A DNA stretch of 64,000 bases, taken from NCBI GenBank assembly GCA_964503045.1, contig CAZCZI010000007.1, positions 1 to 64,000 of the forward strand, in the 5' to 3' direction. The position numbers and the translations under genes are program-made. This document shows, one piece after another, positions 44,912-53,905 of the stretch (positions within the stretch are counted from its first letter, which is position 1; each line of letters starts with the position of its first letter). The stretch is from CAYZJR01 sp964503045 (GTDB taxonomy: Bacteria > Cyanobacteriota > Vampirovibrionia > Obscuribacterales > Obscuribacteraceae). Under the pieces are notes generated by a model that was not told the origin of the DNA, did no database searches, and saw nothing but the letters and a program-made list of their open reading frames with translations.

Positions 44912-46339
44912 TTGAAAAGCCGAGCATGCGTTTTGTTCATCGCAATCGTTTTTATCCAGCTCCTGGCAGTTTGGGCTGGGTCTGCGTTTGCAGCGGAGCC
45001 AATAAGACTACTTAGTAGTGACACTCCTGAGCAACAGTTATCCTCGCCTTCCGTTGCGAACGTCGAGCAACAGATAAGAACGCAAGACCGTCAGATTTTT
45101 CTTGAATTAGTGAAACTAGCCATCTTCAATGTGCGTTTTCAGCAGACAGTGAATCACACTGCAGGGTGGCGAAAAGTCGTCTATCCGTTGGGACAAGAAG
45201 CGGGATATGCATGCTTCCTCGGGTTCAGTGTAACTGACATAAGCCAGAGATCCAAAGGTTGGAATGACCCGAGTCTTATTTCACCGACAATAAGCAAAAA
45301 AGCATTGTCTTCGGCTACGGTTGGTGCCTTGCTTGGTGCCTCGAGTTCGGTATTTGAGCTGGCTGCCGATGGAGTTGAAACTGTACGAGCGAATCAAAAA
45401 GGATTTTCTATAGGCAAATCCAAGTCATTTGTGCAATCTACAGTGCAGAGAGTAGACGCAATGTTAGGCGTAAGGCATGCCTTGATGGAGAACGGTGATT
45501 TCACGGGAACTAAACGAGAGCTATTGGAACTAAAAGAGCAGCTCCTCAAATATGAAAGAGATCGACTTGTTTTCGAATTCAAACGCTGGAGTGCACATTC
45601 GAGAGGATACGCCTGGTACAAGAACACGTTTTACATCATTAACGCCACTGTGAATATGTGCAGATTCAGCGCAGTGCAACTTGGTTTCAAATCATTTACG
45701 CAGCAAAAATGCGCAGGGGCTACTGGTCCTATCCTGATTGCAGCAGCCTGCCTGGCGGGACTCGGGCCCTTTGCCAGTTCCACTACAGGAAATTGGATGC
45801 AGCGTTTTCAAAAGCGATCTCTTGCTAAACAACTTCCGGCAACACCTTTTCTTTCCGATGAAGAAGCGAAGCAGAAATTCGAGCGCCTGGCGCAACTTCT
45901 AGTGAATGGCGAAACAAATAGCCAGCATAGTCAACTTGCATCGGAATTGATTCGCTTGCGTGAGGAGAAGCTCGGTTTGGACACACTCATCCTTCATGAA
46001 GAAAGAAATATTGAACGCCTTAATCGCGTGGCTGGTCAGCAAGCTCTAACCGCGCCCATGATTTCCGCATTTGGAGTTGGTTCGGGGATACTCAACACAA
46101 TTGGTTATCACGGTTTTCGGCAGCAACCGCTAATTCAGAACAGATTGGGGTTTGCTGGTGATGCAACAATACTACCTGCTGAGGGCATTGCCTTAATTGC
46201 GACACCGGCCGCTGCACTCAAGACGTACTTGTACGAACGCGATTTGAAGATCAAGAAAGAGCATCCGTACCAACTACTCTCGAACCGTCTCAAAGACTTG
46301 GAGACGCTGGAAAAATTGGTTACGGAAGCATGGCGATAG
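44912..46339 (+). CDS. Exported protein with hydrophobic segments, unknown
   Basis: About 475 residues if it starts at TTG 44912, giving a signal-like segment (V-L-F-I-A-I-V-F-I-Q-L-L-A-V, ending A-F-A-A). The frame is open back to 44750, overlapping the DUF2252 gene, so the start is uncertain. Mid-protein there are Gly/Ala-rich membrane-like stretches (V-G-A-L-L-G-A-S-S-S-V, I-L-I-A-A-A-C-L-A-G-L) and a helical, charged coiled-coil region (residues ~330-400). I recognise no family. It is downstream of the sugar-enzyme operon in the same direction. Confidence 0.65.
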   Translation: MKSRACVLFIAIVFIQLLAVWAGSAFAAEPIRLLSSDTPEQQLSSPSVANVEQQIRTQDRQIFLELVKLAIFNVRFQQTVNHTAGWRKVVYPLGQEAGYACFLGFSVTDISQRSKGWNDPSLISPTISKKALSSATVGALLGASSSVFELAADGVETVRANQKGFSIGKSKSFVQSTVQRVDAMLGVRHALMENGDFTGTKRELLELKEQLLKYERDRLVFEFKRWSAHSRGYAWYKNTFYIINATVNMCRFSAVQLGFKSFTQQKCAGATGPILIAAACLAGLGPFASSTTGNWMQRFQKRSLAKQLPATPFLSDEEAKQKFERLAQLLVNGETNSQHSQLASELIRLREEKLGLDTLILHEERNIERLNRVAGQQALTAPMISAFGVGSGILNTIGYHGFRQQPLIQNRLGFAGDATILPAEGIALIATPAAALKTYLYERDLKIKKEHPYQLLSNRLKDLETLEKLVTEAWR

Positions 46340-46484
46340 CTCAGAATAACTAATATTGGTGGATGCCTTAACCGATACGAGATATTTCGACTAACGATGT
46401 CTTTCACTCTTACCTGGAAATGGTCCAGGTGCCAGTATAAGAGCGTGGCTGGCTAAAGGAACCGGAGATGTTCAACGGTTTTGT

Positions 46485-46754
46485 CTATTTCGCCATTTCT
46501 CGCTTGATCGTCCAGTGCAGAGCCAGACCTGGGATAAGAAGCACAAAAATTGCAAAGAACTTGGCAGCGGAAAGGAAGTAAATTACGATGTTGTTTACAG
46601 TATCCGGCGTGATGTGATACCAACTGCTAGTCAATCCAATCCACGTGTCAGAGAGAGACATCCATACAAGAGCAGACAAAACGAGAAATGCATAGCAAAG
46701 CACTGCCGATCGAAGCAGTATGTTGCGCAGCAGACGAAGTGATTCCAGTGTCAT
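46485..46754 (-). CDS. Small two-span membrane protein
   Basis: About 89 residues from ATG 46754 with two membrane segments (L-C-Y-A-F-L-V-L-S-A-L-V-W and F-F-A-I-F-V-L-L-I-P-G-L-A-L). The frame is open upstream to TTG 46961, which would add ~69 residues with a C-x-x-C pair, but no ribosome binding site supports that start. Unknown function. It lies downstream of the SWIM-like gene on the same strand. Confidence 0.5.
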   Translation of the reverse strand: MTLESLRLLRNILLRSAVLCYAFLVLSALVWMSLSDTWIGLTSSWYHITPDTVNNIVIYFLSAAKFFAIFVLLIPGLALHWTIKREMAK

Positions 46755-46967
46755 GACATTTTCCCCGAATTTCGAAGTCCGCTTTGATTCTAGCTCTAAA
46801 AATGCTGCTCCTGCACACTCCTTGCAAAAAGCCCGTAAATGGGAGGCGCCGGAAGTAATAAATCGAAGCCCAGCCACACCGGTTTGGTGAGGATGTCGGT
46901 CTGCCACCGACAACAGAGATTGCAAAGAACCCAAGTAACCAGCAGTGGTAATTGCGAGCAACCGTAA

Positions 46968-47699
46968 TCAGAATGCGTAATAATCCTCCGGAATCGTCTC
47001 TAGTGGTCGCCAGTCAATTTCGCCTGCTGCGGCGCTCTTGTATCTCAAAAACTGATTCGCTGCTGAGTCCGAACTCAGTACTGGTTGATGCCAATTGCTG
47101 AAAATGCACCAGTGCGCACCGCGCTCACGGGTGATCGTTTCGCTTTTGGCGAGCCCAACCAGCAAAACCAATATGTGTTTGCAAACCGCGCCGTTAAGCC
47201 CTCCGCAAAGTTTCAAGTTTTGTGTGCAGCAATAGAAAAAGCCACTTGAGGTCAGCGAACACGCATAGATGAGATTAGGATCGGTCTGACTTTTGACAAT
47301 ACCGCGCAGCCTATCGTCAGTGCACTCGGCGTAGAGTTGAAAACAGCCTTTCTTGAGCATCTTGATTGCATTATCCAGTCGGGACGCTTCGACATACTTT
47401 CGCAAAATACTGATGTACTCATCGAATGACTCGCACTTGAAGTGCTGTGCAAGTAGATGCAGCGATGGATCGGCTGCGAGTCGAAGGCTAAGGCATGGCT
47501 CCTTCGCATTAATCTCATTGCAATGATCTCGACCTTTGCTGAACAGGATGTCCTCCAAAATCGGGTGGGGCGTCTTGTCGTTTGCTTGTTTGAGAGTTGC
47601 GATGGATGTGTCGAGTTTCAGATCTTTCTTTATCGACATGAGAGTCGTCATTGAAACAGGCGTTTCCAGATAAATCGATACGCGGTTGGATAAGTTCAT
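46968..47699 (-). CDS. SWIM zinc-finger-like protein
   Basis: A 243-residue soluble protein rich in Cys. Near residues 155-185 the arrangement F-Y-C-C-T-Q, then L-C-G-G, then A-V-C-K-H-I-L-V-L-L-V-G-L resembles a SWIM domain (C-x-C-x(n)-C-x-H), which binds zinc and contacts DNA or protein. The N-terminal part has more Cys (H-C-N-E, E-P-C-L, F-K-C-E) in a helical setting. Function unknown. The gene is oriented toward the small membrane protein at 46485 and away from the Clp-N gene. Confidence 0.7.
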   Translation of the reverse strand: MNLSNRVSIYLETPVSMTTLMSIKKDLKLDTSIATLKQANDKTPHPILEDILFSKGRDHCNEINAKEPCLSLRLAADPSLHLLAQHFKCESFDEYISILRKYVEASRLDNAIKMLKKGCFQLYAECTDDRLRGIVKSQTDPNLIYACSLTSSGFFYCCTQNLKLCGGLNGAVCKHILVLLVGLAKSETITRERGAHWCIFSNWHQPVLSSDSAANQFLRYKSAAAGEIDWRPLETIPEDYYAF

Positions 47700-47828
47700 T
47701 GTCGTACTCCGCCAACTTTGGCAATTAATTGCTACCGCGAGATATTACTTCCACGTGGACCCCCAAACAATTATGATGGGAGTTGAGAGATTTTAGGTTG
47801 AATTTAAGACTGATCAGTGTGTCCGAGT

Positions 47829-48338
47829 ATGTACGATCCGAAATCGGAAGATGAGCCCAAAGTAAAGACCGACGCCTCGAAAGGCGGCTCCGGCAGCCGT
47901 AGGACGGCAATCGGTGCGGGCGACAATAACTCCAATCCTATCCACCTGGCGCAGGAAGAAGCGCGACGTCTCGGGCACAACTTTGTGGGTACCGAGGCAC
48001 TACTGGTCGCGTTAGTTCGATGTCGTTCAGGTATCGCGTCTGAAATACTTTCCGACTTAGGGCTGACTGTTGAGAATACACGAGTCGAAATGGAATCAAT
48101 AATTGGTCGCGGTACTGGTTTTGTCGCCGTTGAAATTCCCTTCACGCCCCATGCAAAACAAATGCTTGAACTGGCTTGGAAGGAAGCTCAGCAGCTTGGT
48201 CACAATTACCTTGGGACAGAACATCTTCTCTTGGGACTCGCACAAGTCCCGGGAGTTGCAATGAGAATTTTGGAAAACTTTGGAGTTAACGAAGTTGCTA
48301 TTCGCGAGCGAGTCAAACAGAAATTGAACAGCGACTAA
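47829..48338 (+). CDS. Stand-alone Clp N-terminal domain protein
   Basis: A 169-residue protein from ATG 47829 (a GTG at 47817 is also in frame). After a ~35-residue polar, Gly/Ser-rich leader there are two Clp-N repeats: A-Q-E-E-A-R-R-L-G-H-N-F-V-G-T-E-A-L-L and A-W-K-E-A-Q-Q-L-G-H-N-Y-L-G-T-E-H-L-L-L-G-L. There is no AAA+ domain, so it cannot unfold proteins itself. Proteins of this type (ClpC N-domain, cyanobacterial ClpR/ClpT-like) act as adaptors or modulators of Clp protease. Single gene. Confidence 0.88.
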   Translation: MYDPKSEDEPKVKTDASKGGSGSRRTAIGAGDNNSNPIHLAQEEARRLGHNFVGTEALLVALVRCRSGIASEILSDLGLTVENTRVEMESIIGRGTGFVAVEIPFTPHAKQMLELAWKEAQQLGHNYLGTEHLLLGLAQVPGVAMRILENFGVNEVAIRERVKQKLNSD

Positions 48339-48418
48339 TGTTGCCACCGTCCGTAGTGATTACGGCTTGAGCTGCGAAATCTTCCTGGCCACTTTCTGAG
48401 GATCCAATGGAATAGAGA

Positions 48419-49458
48419 ATGACTATGAAAGCTAAATTGTTGAACACCGGCATCCTGATTGCGTTTCTGGGTTTTGGCTGCATGTTTTTGCTGACGTCAT
48501 GCAGTTCGGCAATTAAATCGCCGAATGCATCAACAAACGAAAAGGACGCTCTGTACGACCGTGTTATGGCAACAGGCAAGATCAAGTGCGGGTACTTTTT
48601 GTTTCCCCCGTACTGCATGAAAAACTCCGAAACCGGCAAACTATCAGGTATTTTCGTGGATTCGATTGAAGAAGCTGCAAAAAACTTGAGCCTCAAATGC
48701 GAATGGACTGAGGAAGTAGGCTACGGCACAATGATTGAGGGTCTGCGAACGGGGCGTTACGATCTCGTTCCCACAGGTGTCTGGCCTAATTCGAATCGCG
48801 CTCGCTATGCCGATTTCTCCATACCGCTGTTCTATAGCGGAGTAGGNNNNNNNNNNNNNNNNNNNNNNNNNNNNNNNNNNNNNNNNNNNNNNNNNNNNNN
48901 NNNNNNNNNNNNNNNNNNNNNNNNNNNNNNNNNNNNNNNNNNNNNNCGAATCGCGCTCGCTATGCCGATTTCTCCATACCGCTGTTCTATAGCGGAGTAG
49001 GTGTTTATGCGCGAAGTGACGACGATCGATTCACCAAGAATTTGAGTGCTATCAACGACAAAGCGGTGACCATCTCAACAATTGATGGAACGATTCAAGT
49101 ATTGATGGCGAAAAATCTTTACCCCGCAGCCAAGATTCTCTCTCATCCAGAGATGAGCGAAGCATCGCAAATTCTTCTAGACGTGACCAGCAAGAAGGCT
49201 GATGTCACGCTTATCGAGCCGGGTTTGGTTGCTCTCTTTCTAAATAAGAATCCCGGCACTGTTAAAAACGTTTCTCCTAAGAAACCGATCGGTGTTGTTG
49301 GAAATACAATGATGTTCAAACTGGGCGAACCTTCATTCAAATCCATGCTCAACAACGCATTGAGTGAGCTGATAAATACAGGCTTCATCGAGAGAAAGTT
49401 GGATGAGTATGAGCCTGCAAGGGGTGCGTATTTCCGGATCGCACGTCCGTATGAATGA
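48419..49458 (+). CDS. Solute-binding lipoprotein (SBP_bac_3), interrupted by scaffold gap
   Basis: The N-terminal part (48419-48846) has a lipoprotein signal with L-L-T-S-C-S and the start of a family 3 binding fold (G-K-I-K-C-G-Y-F-L-F-P-P-Y, G-T-M-I-E-G-L-R-T-G-R-Y-D-L-V). The C-terminal part (from 48947) continues the same fold (T-I-D-G-T-I-Q-V-L, G-L-V-A-L-F-L-N-K-N). If the 55-base duplicate and the Ns are removed, both parts fall in one frame and give an intact 294-residue protein. Such proteins bind amino acids or similar ligands for ABC uptake. No ABC permease or ATPase gene is adjacent, so the partner is elsewhere or it has a sensory role. Confidence 0.85.
48847..48946. other. Scaffold gap of 100 Ns
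   Basis: Exactly 100 Ns, a size often used by assemblers for gaps of unknown length. The 55 bases before it (48792-48846) and after it (48947-49001) are identical, which indicates overlapping contig ends that were not merged. Confidence 0.95.
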
Positions 49459-49572
49459 GTTACTGGGTTAGGTCCATCCACAGGACTTAATCATTATTTG
49501 CTCTTAGCTGGATATGATGTGTTCAATTTCAGCGAGTCGGTTCCGGGAGCGTTGCAAAGAGTGTTCGTTCCA

Positions 49573-50793
49573 ATGAATGAAGTGAACAGGCGACTATCAA
49601 ATATTTGTGCGGTGATTATGTTAGCCGCGATCATCGCGGTGTCTGCGGTGTGTAACCGGGTAGATTGTCTGGCTCAGGGTCAAAAGAGGCAGCAGAAAAT
49701 GAAGGCTAACGATGCAGATGAATTGAATGCGGAAAAACTACTAAGTGAACACATAGGTACCTGCGCCATTACATTTAGTATTACAAGCGAAGGAGAAAGA
49801 CCCGGACTTCGCTCGTTAGAACTCCACGTTACACCCAGCATTAGAGAGCCCCATGCAACCTGGCCCAATGGTCAACCAATGTCTGCTGATGCGGTGATTA
49901 GTGCCTCCAGTGCTCAGCTAATTCTGAAGGTCTTATTCAAGCACGGTGTCATTGATAGGACAGCGATGTATTATTCCAATCGGTCAGCAAATCCACGAAC
50001 AAAACCACTTTCTGATGCTGTCCCATATTCGCAATGGCAAGAAGACAAATCGCATCCTTGCAATCTTCGAATCAATTATTTCGATGACGATTGGCACGTA
50101 TACTTTGTGAAGAGTCTTGGATCAAAACAGATGGATTCATTGCTAAAGGAAATTGAACCGATTCTCGATAACAAAGCCGGCAAGCAGAATGTAATCTCTC
50201 TGCGTGAATCTCTGGAAGCTTTGGATCACACTTTGGTGAAACCGCTCATCTTCCCCGGAACCCCAGTCGAGTCGTTGCATGGAGAAGGCAATTGGGGAAC
50301 TATGGTAGATGGCGGGAGTGAGCCCGGAAAGGGTGCTCGATACTCAAGCGAGCACGGCACATTCGGTGTAGTGCTGCTAGATGCGGCTGTCCCCGCGTCC
50401 ACCAAAAAAATCCTCGAAGCACTAAAACACGAAGCACTCTCCGAATCCGACTTGCAGACCTTGCAAAAGTCGGACAATCCGCCAATATTGAGAACCGCCA
50501 CTGAGCAATGCAAACCGACAGTGTTAAAGACAAGAAGTGGAAACTTCCTTCTTTGTCATTTCGTTCGCAACGAGAATATGCGGGTGAGTGTTGGTAATCA
50601 ATCACAAGGACTTCCAGCCGTTAGTTATGAAGCTCACGCATTTAGAATGAGCGGAAACAGATTGGTTCATATCTATTTGACAAGGAGCACCATGAAAGGA
50701 CCTCAATCTGAGTCAGACGAAAATCAGCTGGAAGCAGTCACAAGAAAATTTCGAGATATGTTAGCTACGGCCCATTGGAAGCATTTAGATTAG
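49573..50793 (+). CDS. Exported hypothetical protein
   Basis: A 406-residue protein from ATG 49573. Residues ~12-36 form a signal peptide (A-V-I-M-L-A-A-I-I-A-V-S-A-V, ending C-L-A-Q). The mature part is a mixed alpha/beta protein without recognised motifs, with two or three isolated Cys. The frame is open upstream to 49498. No family is recognised. It precedes phoD in the same direction with a 129-base gap. Confidence 0.7.
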   Translation: MNEVNRRLSNICAVIMLAAIIAVSAVCNRVDCLAQGQKRQQKMKANDADELNAEKLLSEHIGTCAITFSITSEGERPGLRSLELHVTPSIREPHATWPNGQPMSADAVISASSAQLILKVLFKHGVIDRTAMYYSNRSANPRTKPLSDAVPYSQWQEDKSHPCNLRINYFDDDWHVYFVKSLGSKQMDSLLKEIEPILDNKAGKQNVISLRESLEALDHTLVKPLIFPGTPVESLHGEGNWGTMVDGGSEPGKGARYSSEHGTFGVVLLDAAVPASTKKILEALKHEALSESDLQTLQKSDNPPILRTATEQCKPTVLKTRSGNFLLCHFVRNENMRVSVGNQSQGLPAVSYEAHAFRMSGNRLVHIYLTRSTMKGPQSESDENQLEAVTRKFRDMLATAHWKHLD

Positions 50794-50922
50794 CGTCGGC
50801 TGTCGCTTGTGAAAGTGATCGGGCGCTTTTCATACTTCCCCCAATAAATCAGACACTTGAAATTAGAAGAGAAGGGAAGCACAATTGGACTGTCGAACCA
50901 GCAAGTGTGTTTCGTATAGAAA

Positions 50923-52443
50923 ATGATTTCAAGACGAGCCCTTTTAAAAAGCGCAGCCTGTATTTTATTTGGCTCCTATGTCGAACTTCCGGCGGTTGCG
51001 CGTACATCCTTTAAATCTGACCCATTCAAGCTTGGTGTGGCATCCGGTTCACCATTGCCGGATAGTGTTGTTCTCTGGACACGACTTGCACCTAACCCGC
51101 TTGAAGGGGGTGGGCTTGGACCCGAGCCAATCAAAGTCAATTGGGAAATCGCTCGTGACGAATCCTTCCACAACATTGTTAAAAGTGGGACATCAACCGC
51201 TTCACCCACGTATGCTCATAGTGTTCACGTCGAGGCCAACGGACTAGAGCCGGCGCACTCATATTGGTTTCGGTTTTTTGCCGGCGATGCTGTTAGTCCG
51301 GTCGGTCAGACGCGCACAGCTCCAGCTCGCGACGCGCTAGATCCGGTTCGTTTTGCTTTTGCGTCTTGTCAGATGTATGAGCAGGGGTATTTCACCGCTC
51401 ATCGGCATATGGCGCAAGAAGATCTCGACTTGGTCGTCTTTCTTGGTGATTACATCTACGAGCACTCATGGGGAAACAATGATGTGCGCAAGCATGAAGG
51501 TCATGAAGTCTATACATTGGACCAATACAGAAACAGATATGCTTGTTACAAAACCGATTCCGATCTGCAACTTTGCCATTCGCGATTCCCATGGATTGTC
51601 ACATGGGACGATCATGAAGTAGACAACGATTATGCAAACGATCGAGCAGAGGATTTGGAGTCTAACTTCCTCGCTCGCAGAGCTGCAGCCTATCAGGCTT
51701 TCTATGAACACATGCCATTGCGCTCATCATGCGCGCCTCACAATGCGAGTATGCGCATTTACGAGAAATTCGATTTCGGTCGTCTCGCTCGATTTCTTGT
51801 CCTTGATGACAGGCAATACAGAGACTACGAAGTATGTCCCAAACCCGGTCGTGCCGGCTCTAATTACATCAGTGATTGCTCGGAGCGAGTTGATCCCAAG
51901 CGTACAATGCTGGGATGGGAACAAGAAAAATGGCTTGCAAAAAGTCTCAAAGACTCAACTGCTGCTTGGGACGTGATCGTACAACAAACACTGATGGCGC
52001 AGGCAATGCGTCCAGGTGGAAAGTATTGGACGGATGGTTGGGATGGATACCCTGCAGCAAGGCGGCGTTTGCTTGAAGCCCTAGCCAAGCGCGAATCGTC
52101 CGATGCTTTAGTTGTTGGAGGTGACATTCACTGCTATGCAGTTGCTGATTTGAAGCTTGATTTTGATGATGTGCACTCTCCTGTCGTTGCGACAGAATTC
52201 TGTGGTACGTCGATTTCGTCACAAGGTTTCCCAAAGAAACAAACCGATGGTTTTTTGCAAAACAATCCACACATAAAGTATGTCAACGGCGAGGTTCGTG
52301 GTTATGTTCGAGTTGCTCTAGGCAAGAAAAAGGCAGACGTTACTTTGCGTTCGATAGAAAGTGAGAAGGCTCAGAACAGCGGGATTCTAGACTTAGCGCA
52401 GTACGTCGTGCAGAAGGGACGACCTGGAGTGCAAGAAGTATAA
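50923..52443 (+). CDS. phoD: PhoD-type alkaline phosphatase/phosphodiesterase
   Basis: A 506-residue enzyme that releases phosphate from organic phosphoesters outside the cytoplasm. The N-terminus I-S-R-R-A-L-L-K-S-A is a twin-arginine signal, as in classic PhoD. A fibronectin-like N-domain (residues ~35-135) precedes the catalytic domain with V-F-L-G-D-Y-I-Y-E-H, T-W-D-D-H-E-V-D-N-D-Y, F-L-V-L-D-D-R-Q-Y-R and G-G-D-I-H-C-Y, which bind Fe and Ca. Phosphate-starvation control is common for this family, but no Pho box was recognised. Confidence 0.92.
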   Translation: MISRRALLKSAACILFGSYVELPAVARTSFKSDPFKLGVASGSPLPDSVVLWTRLAPNPLEGGGLGPEPIKVNWEIARDESFHNIVKSGTSTASPTYAHSVHVEANGLEPAHSYWFRFFAGDAVSPVGQTRTAPARDALDPVRFAFASCQMYEQGYFTAHRHMAQEDLDLVVFLGDYIYEHSWGNNDVRKHEGHEVYTLDQYRNRYACYKTDSDLQLCHSRFPWIVTWDDHEVDNDYANDRAEDLESNFLARRAAAYQAFYEHMPLRSSCAPHNASMRIYEKFDFGRLARFLVLDDRQYRDYEVCPKPGRAGSNYISDCSERVDPKRTMLGWEQEKWLAKSLKDSTAAWDVIVQQTLMAQAMRPGGKYWTDGWDGYPAARRRLLEALAKRESSDALVVGGDIHCYAVADLKLDFDDVHSPVVATEFCGTSISSQGFPKKQTDGFLQNNPHIKYVNGEVRGYVRVALGKKKADVTLRSIESEKAQNSGILDLAQYVVQKGRPGVQEV

Positions 52444-52465
52444 CAACTTGGATCACGGACACCGC

Positions 52466-52939
52466 ATGAAAACCAACGCCACCAGAATTCTCGACACGTT
52501 GAAAGTTAAATACGAACTGCGTGAATACGAAGTGGATCCAGACGATTTGTCGGCAGAAACCGTTGCACTGAAAATCGGCTTTCCGACTGAACAAGTGTTC
52601 AAGACATTGGTTGCAATCGGCAATAAAACTGGTGTTTCTCTTGCGGTTGTCGCTGGTGATGCGCAACTGGATTTGAAAGCCCTGGCAAAGCTTACCGGAG
52701 ACCGCAGTGTTGAACTTGCGCCGCTCAAGGAAGTTCAACCGCTAACAGGGTACATTCGCGGCGGAGTTACTGCGCTTGCATGCAAAAAGGACTATCCCGT
52801 TTACGTGGATGAGAATGTGTATCTGTTCGATGTAATTTCGATCTCCGCCGGCATTCGCGGGACTCAAATCATTTTGTCTCCCGATGACTACATCGCTGCG
52901 ACAAAAGCTAAGGTAGCTCAAATCGCAAAAAGTCTGTAG
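52466..52939 (+). CDS. ybaK: YbaK/EbsC Cys-tRNA(Pro) deacylase
   Basis: A 157-residue editing protein that removes Cys mischarged onto tRNA-Pro. It starts at ATG 52466, 23 bases after phoD. Family features are the N-terminal T-R-I-L-D-T-L-K-V-K-Y-E-L-R-E-Y, E-Q-V-F-K-T-L-V with the conserved Lys, L-T-G-D-R-S-V-E-L-A and G-Y-I-R-G-G-V-T-A-L. The length is typical. It may be read through from phoD, but a shared function is unlikely. Confidence 0.92.
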   Translation: MKTNATRILDTLKVKYELREYEVDPDDLSAETVALKIGFPTEQVFKTLVAIGNKTGVSLAVVAGDAQLDLKALAKLTGDRSVELAPLKEVQPLTGYIRGGVTALACKKDYPVYVDENVYLFDVISISAGIRGTQIILSPDDYIAATKAKVAQIAKSL

Positions 52940-53075
52940 AGGTGTTTTCAGGCGATGATTCTCTATCAACGTGACATTGAAGAGAAAGCCAACGATGGTT
53001 CACATATATCCAATCAGAGCAAACCATGCGAAAATAGCTCAGAGCTAAGAAGTGGGCTTGGCTTTGAGGTATGCT

Positions 53076-53885
53076 ATGAGATTATGGATTGCCGCGCTGC
53101 TACTGTTTGTTCTAGGCATTGCGCAGCCTGTTTCGGCCGGCCCAAAGCACTCGGCAGCTAATTCTAATTCAGTCTGGGTATTTGATTGTGAGCACTTTGG
53201 TACAGGTAAGTACCGATTCTTTGTGTGGCGCGATGCGCTTAAGATAGTCGGTTTTGGCAATGGTGCTGTAGCTCTAACCAAGGGTCCATCATGGAAGGTC
53301 TCCTATTACCGAGACAACGACAAGCTCGAATTTACGCGCCCATTGGCAGAATTGGATGCTTCCGTGCTGTCTTCATTGATAAGGAAAAAGCCGGCCAAAA
53401 AGAGTTCCAAATGTACGTTCGTTGGGAAGGAAAACTTTTGCAATTTGCCGTGCCTGGAGTACAAACTATCTAGCAACCACATATATTGTGTTCCCGAAGG
53501 AATGAAGACCGCTCCCCAAGTATCCGAGATGTTTTCGAAATACTTTGGTTTCTATTTGATCGACGGAGTTCCAGTCAGAATTTTCAGATTACAACCTGCC
53601 AAGTCGACGGGAAAACCTTCTCGCCAGGATGAGGAGGCAGCTCGCGAAAGAAAGGAAAAAGACAAACTTGCAAAAACCATTCCTTGGCTTTCGGTGAAAA
53701 ATTTTCAGCGCAAAAATTCAGACGACGACAGGATTTTGACTCTTACCGGCTGGAAGAAAATTGCGTTCAAAGCCTCCGATTTTGAGTATCCAAAAGGTTA
53801 TAAGCAGACCGATGATCCCAAACAAGTTATTCTTTCCAAACAGCAAAGAGCGGTCATCGATGATCTCATCAATGGTCTTAAGTAA
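53076..53885 (+). CDS. Exported hypothetical protein
   Basis: A 269-residue protein from ATG 53076 with a Sec signal (L-W-I-A-A-L-L-L-F-V-L-G-I, ending V-S-A-G). The mature part is basic and strand-rich, with four Cys in the middle (K-C-T-F, F-C-N-L-P-C-L, Y-C-V-P) that could form disulfides. A charged helix (E-E-A-A-R-E-R-K-E-K-D-K) follows. No family recognised. It is convergent with the kinase gene at 53906 with a 20-base gap. Confidence 0.7.
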   Translation: MRLWIAALLLFVLGIAQPVSAGPKHSAANSNSVWVFDCEHFGTGKYRFFVWRDALKIVGFGNGAVALTKGPSWKVSYYRDNDKLEFTRPLAELDASVLSSLIRKKPAKKSSKCTFVGKENFCNLPCLEYKLSSNHIYCVPEGMKTAPQVSEMFSKYFGFYLIDGVPVRIFRLQPAKSTGKPSRQDEEAARERKEKDKLAKTIPWLSVKNFQRKNSDDDRILTLTGWKKIAFKASDFEYPKGYKQTDDPKQVILSKQQRAVIDDLINGLK

Positions 53886-53905
53886 GTGTGTGGAATAGGC
53901 TGTTT

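Noticed and set aside
48847..48946. Reading the N-gap as missing genes
   Set aside because: The identical 55-base flanks and restored frame argue for an artefact.
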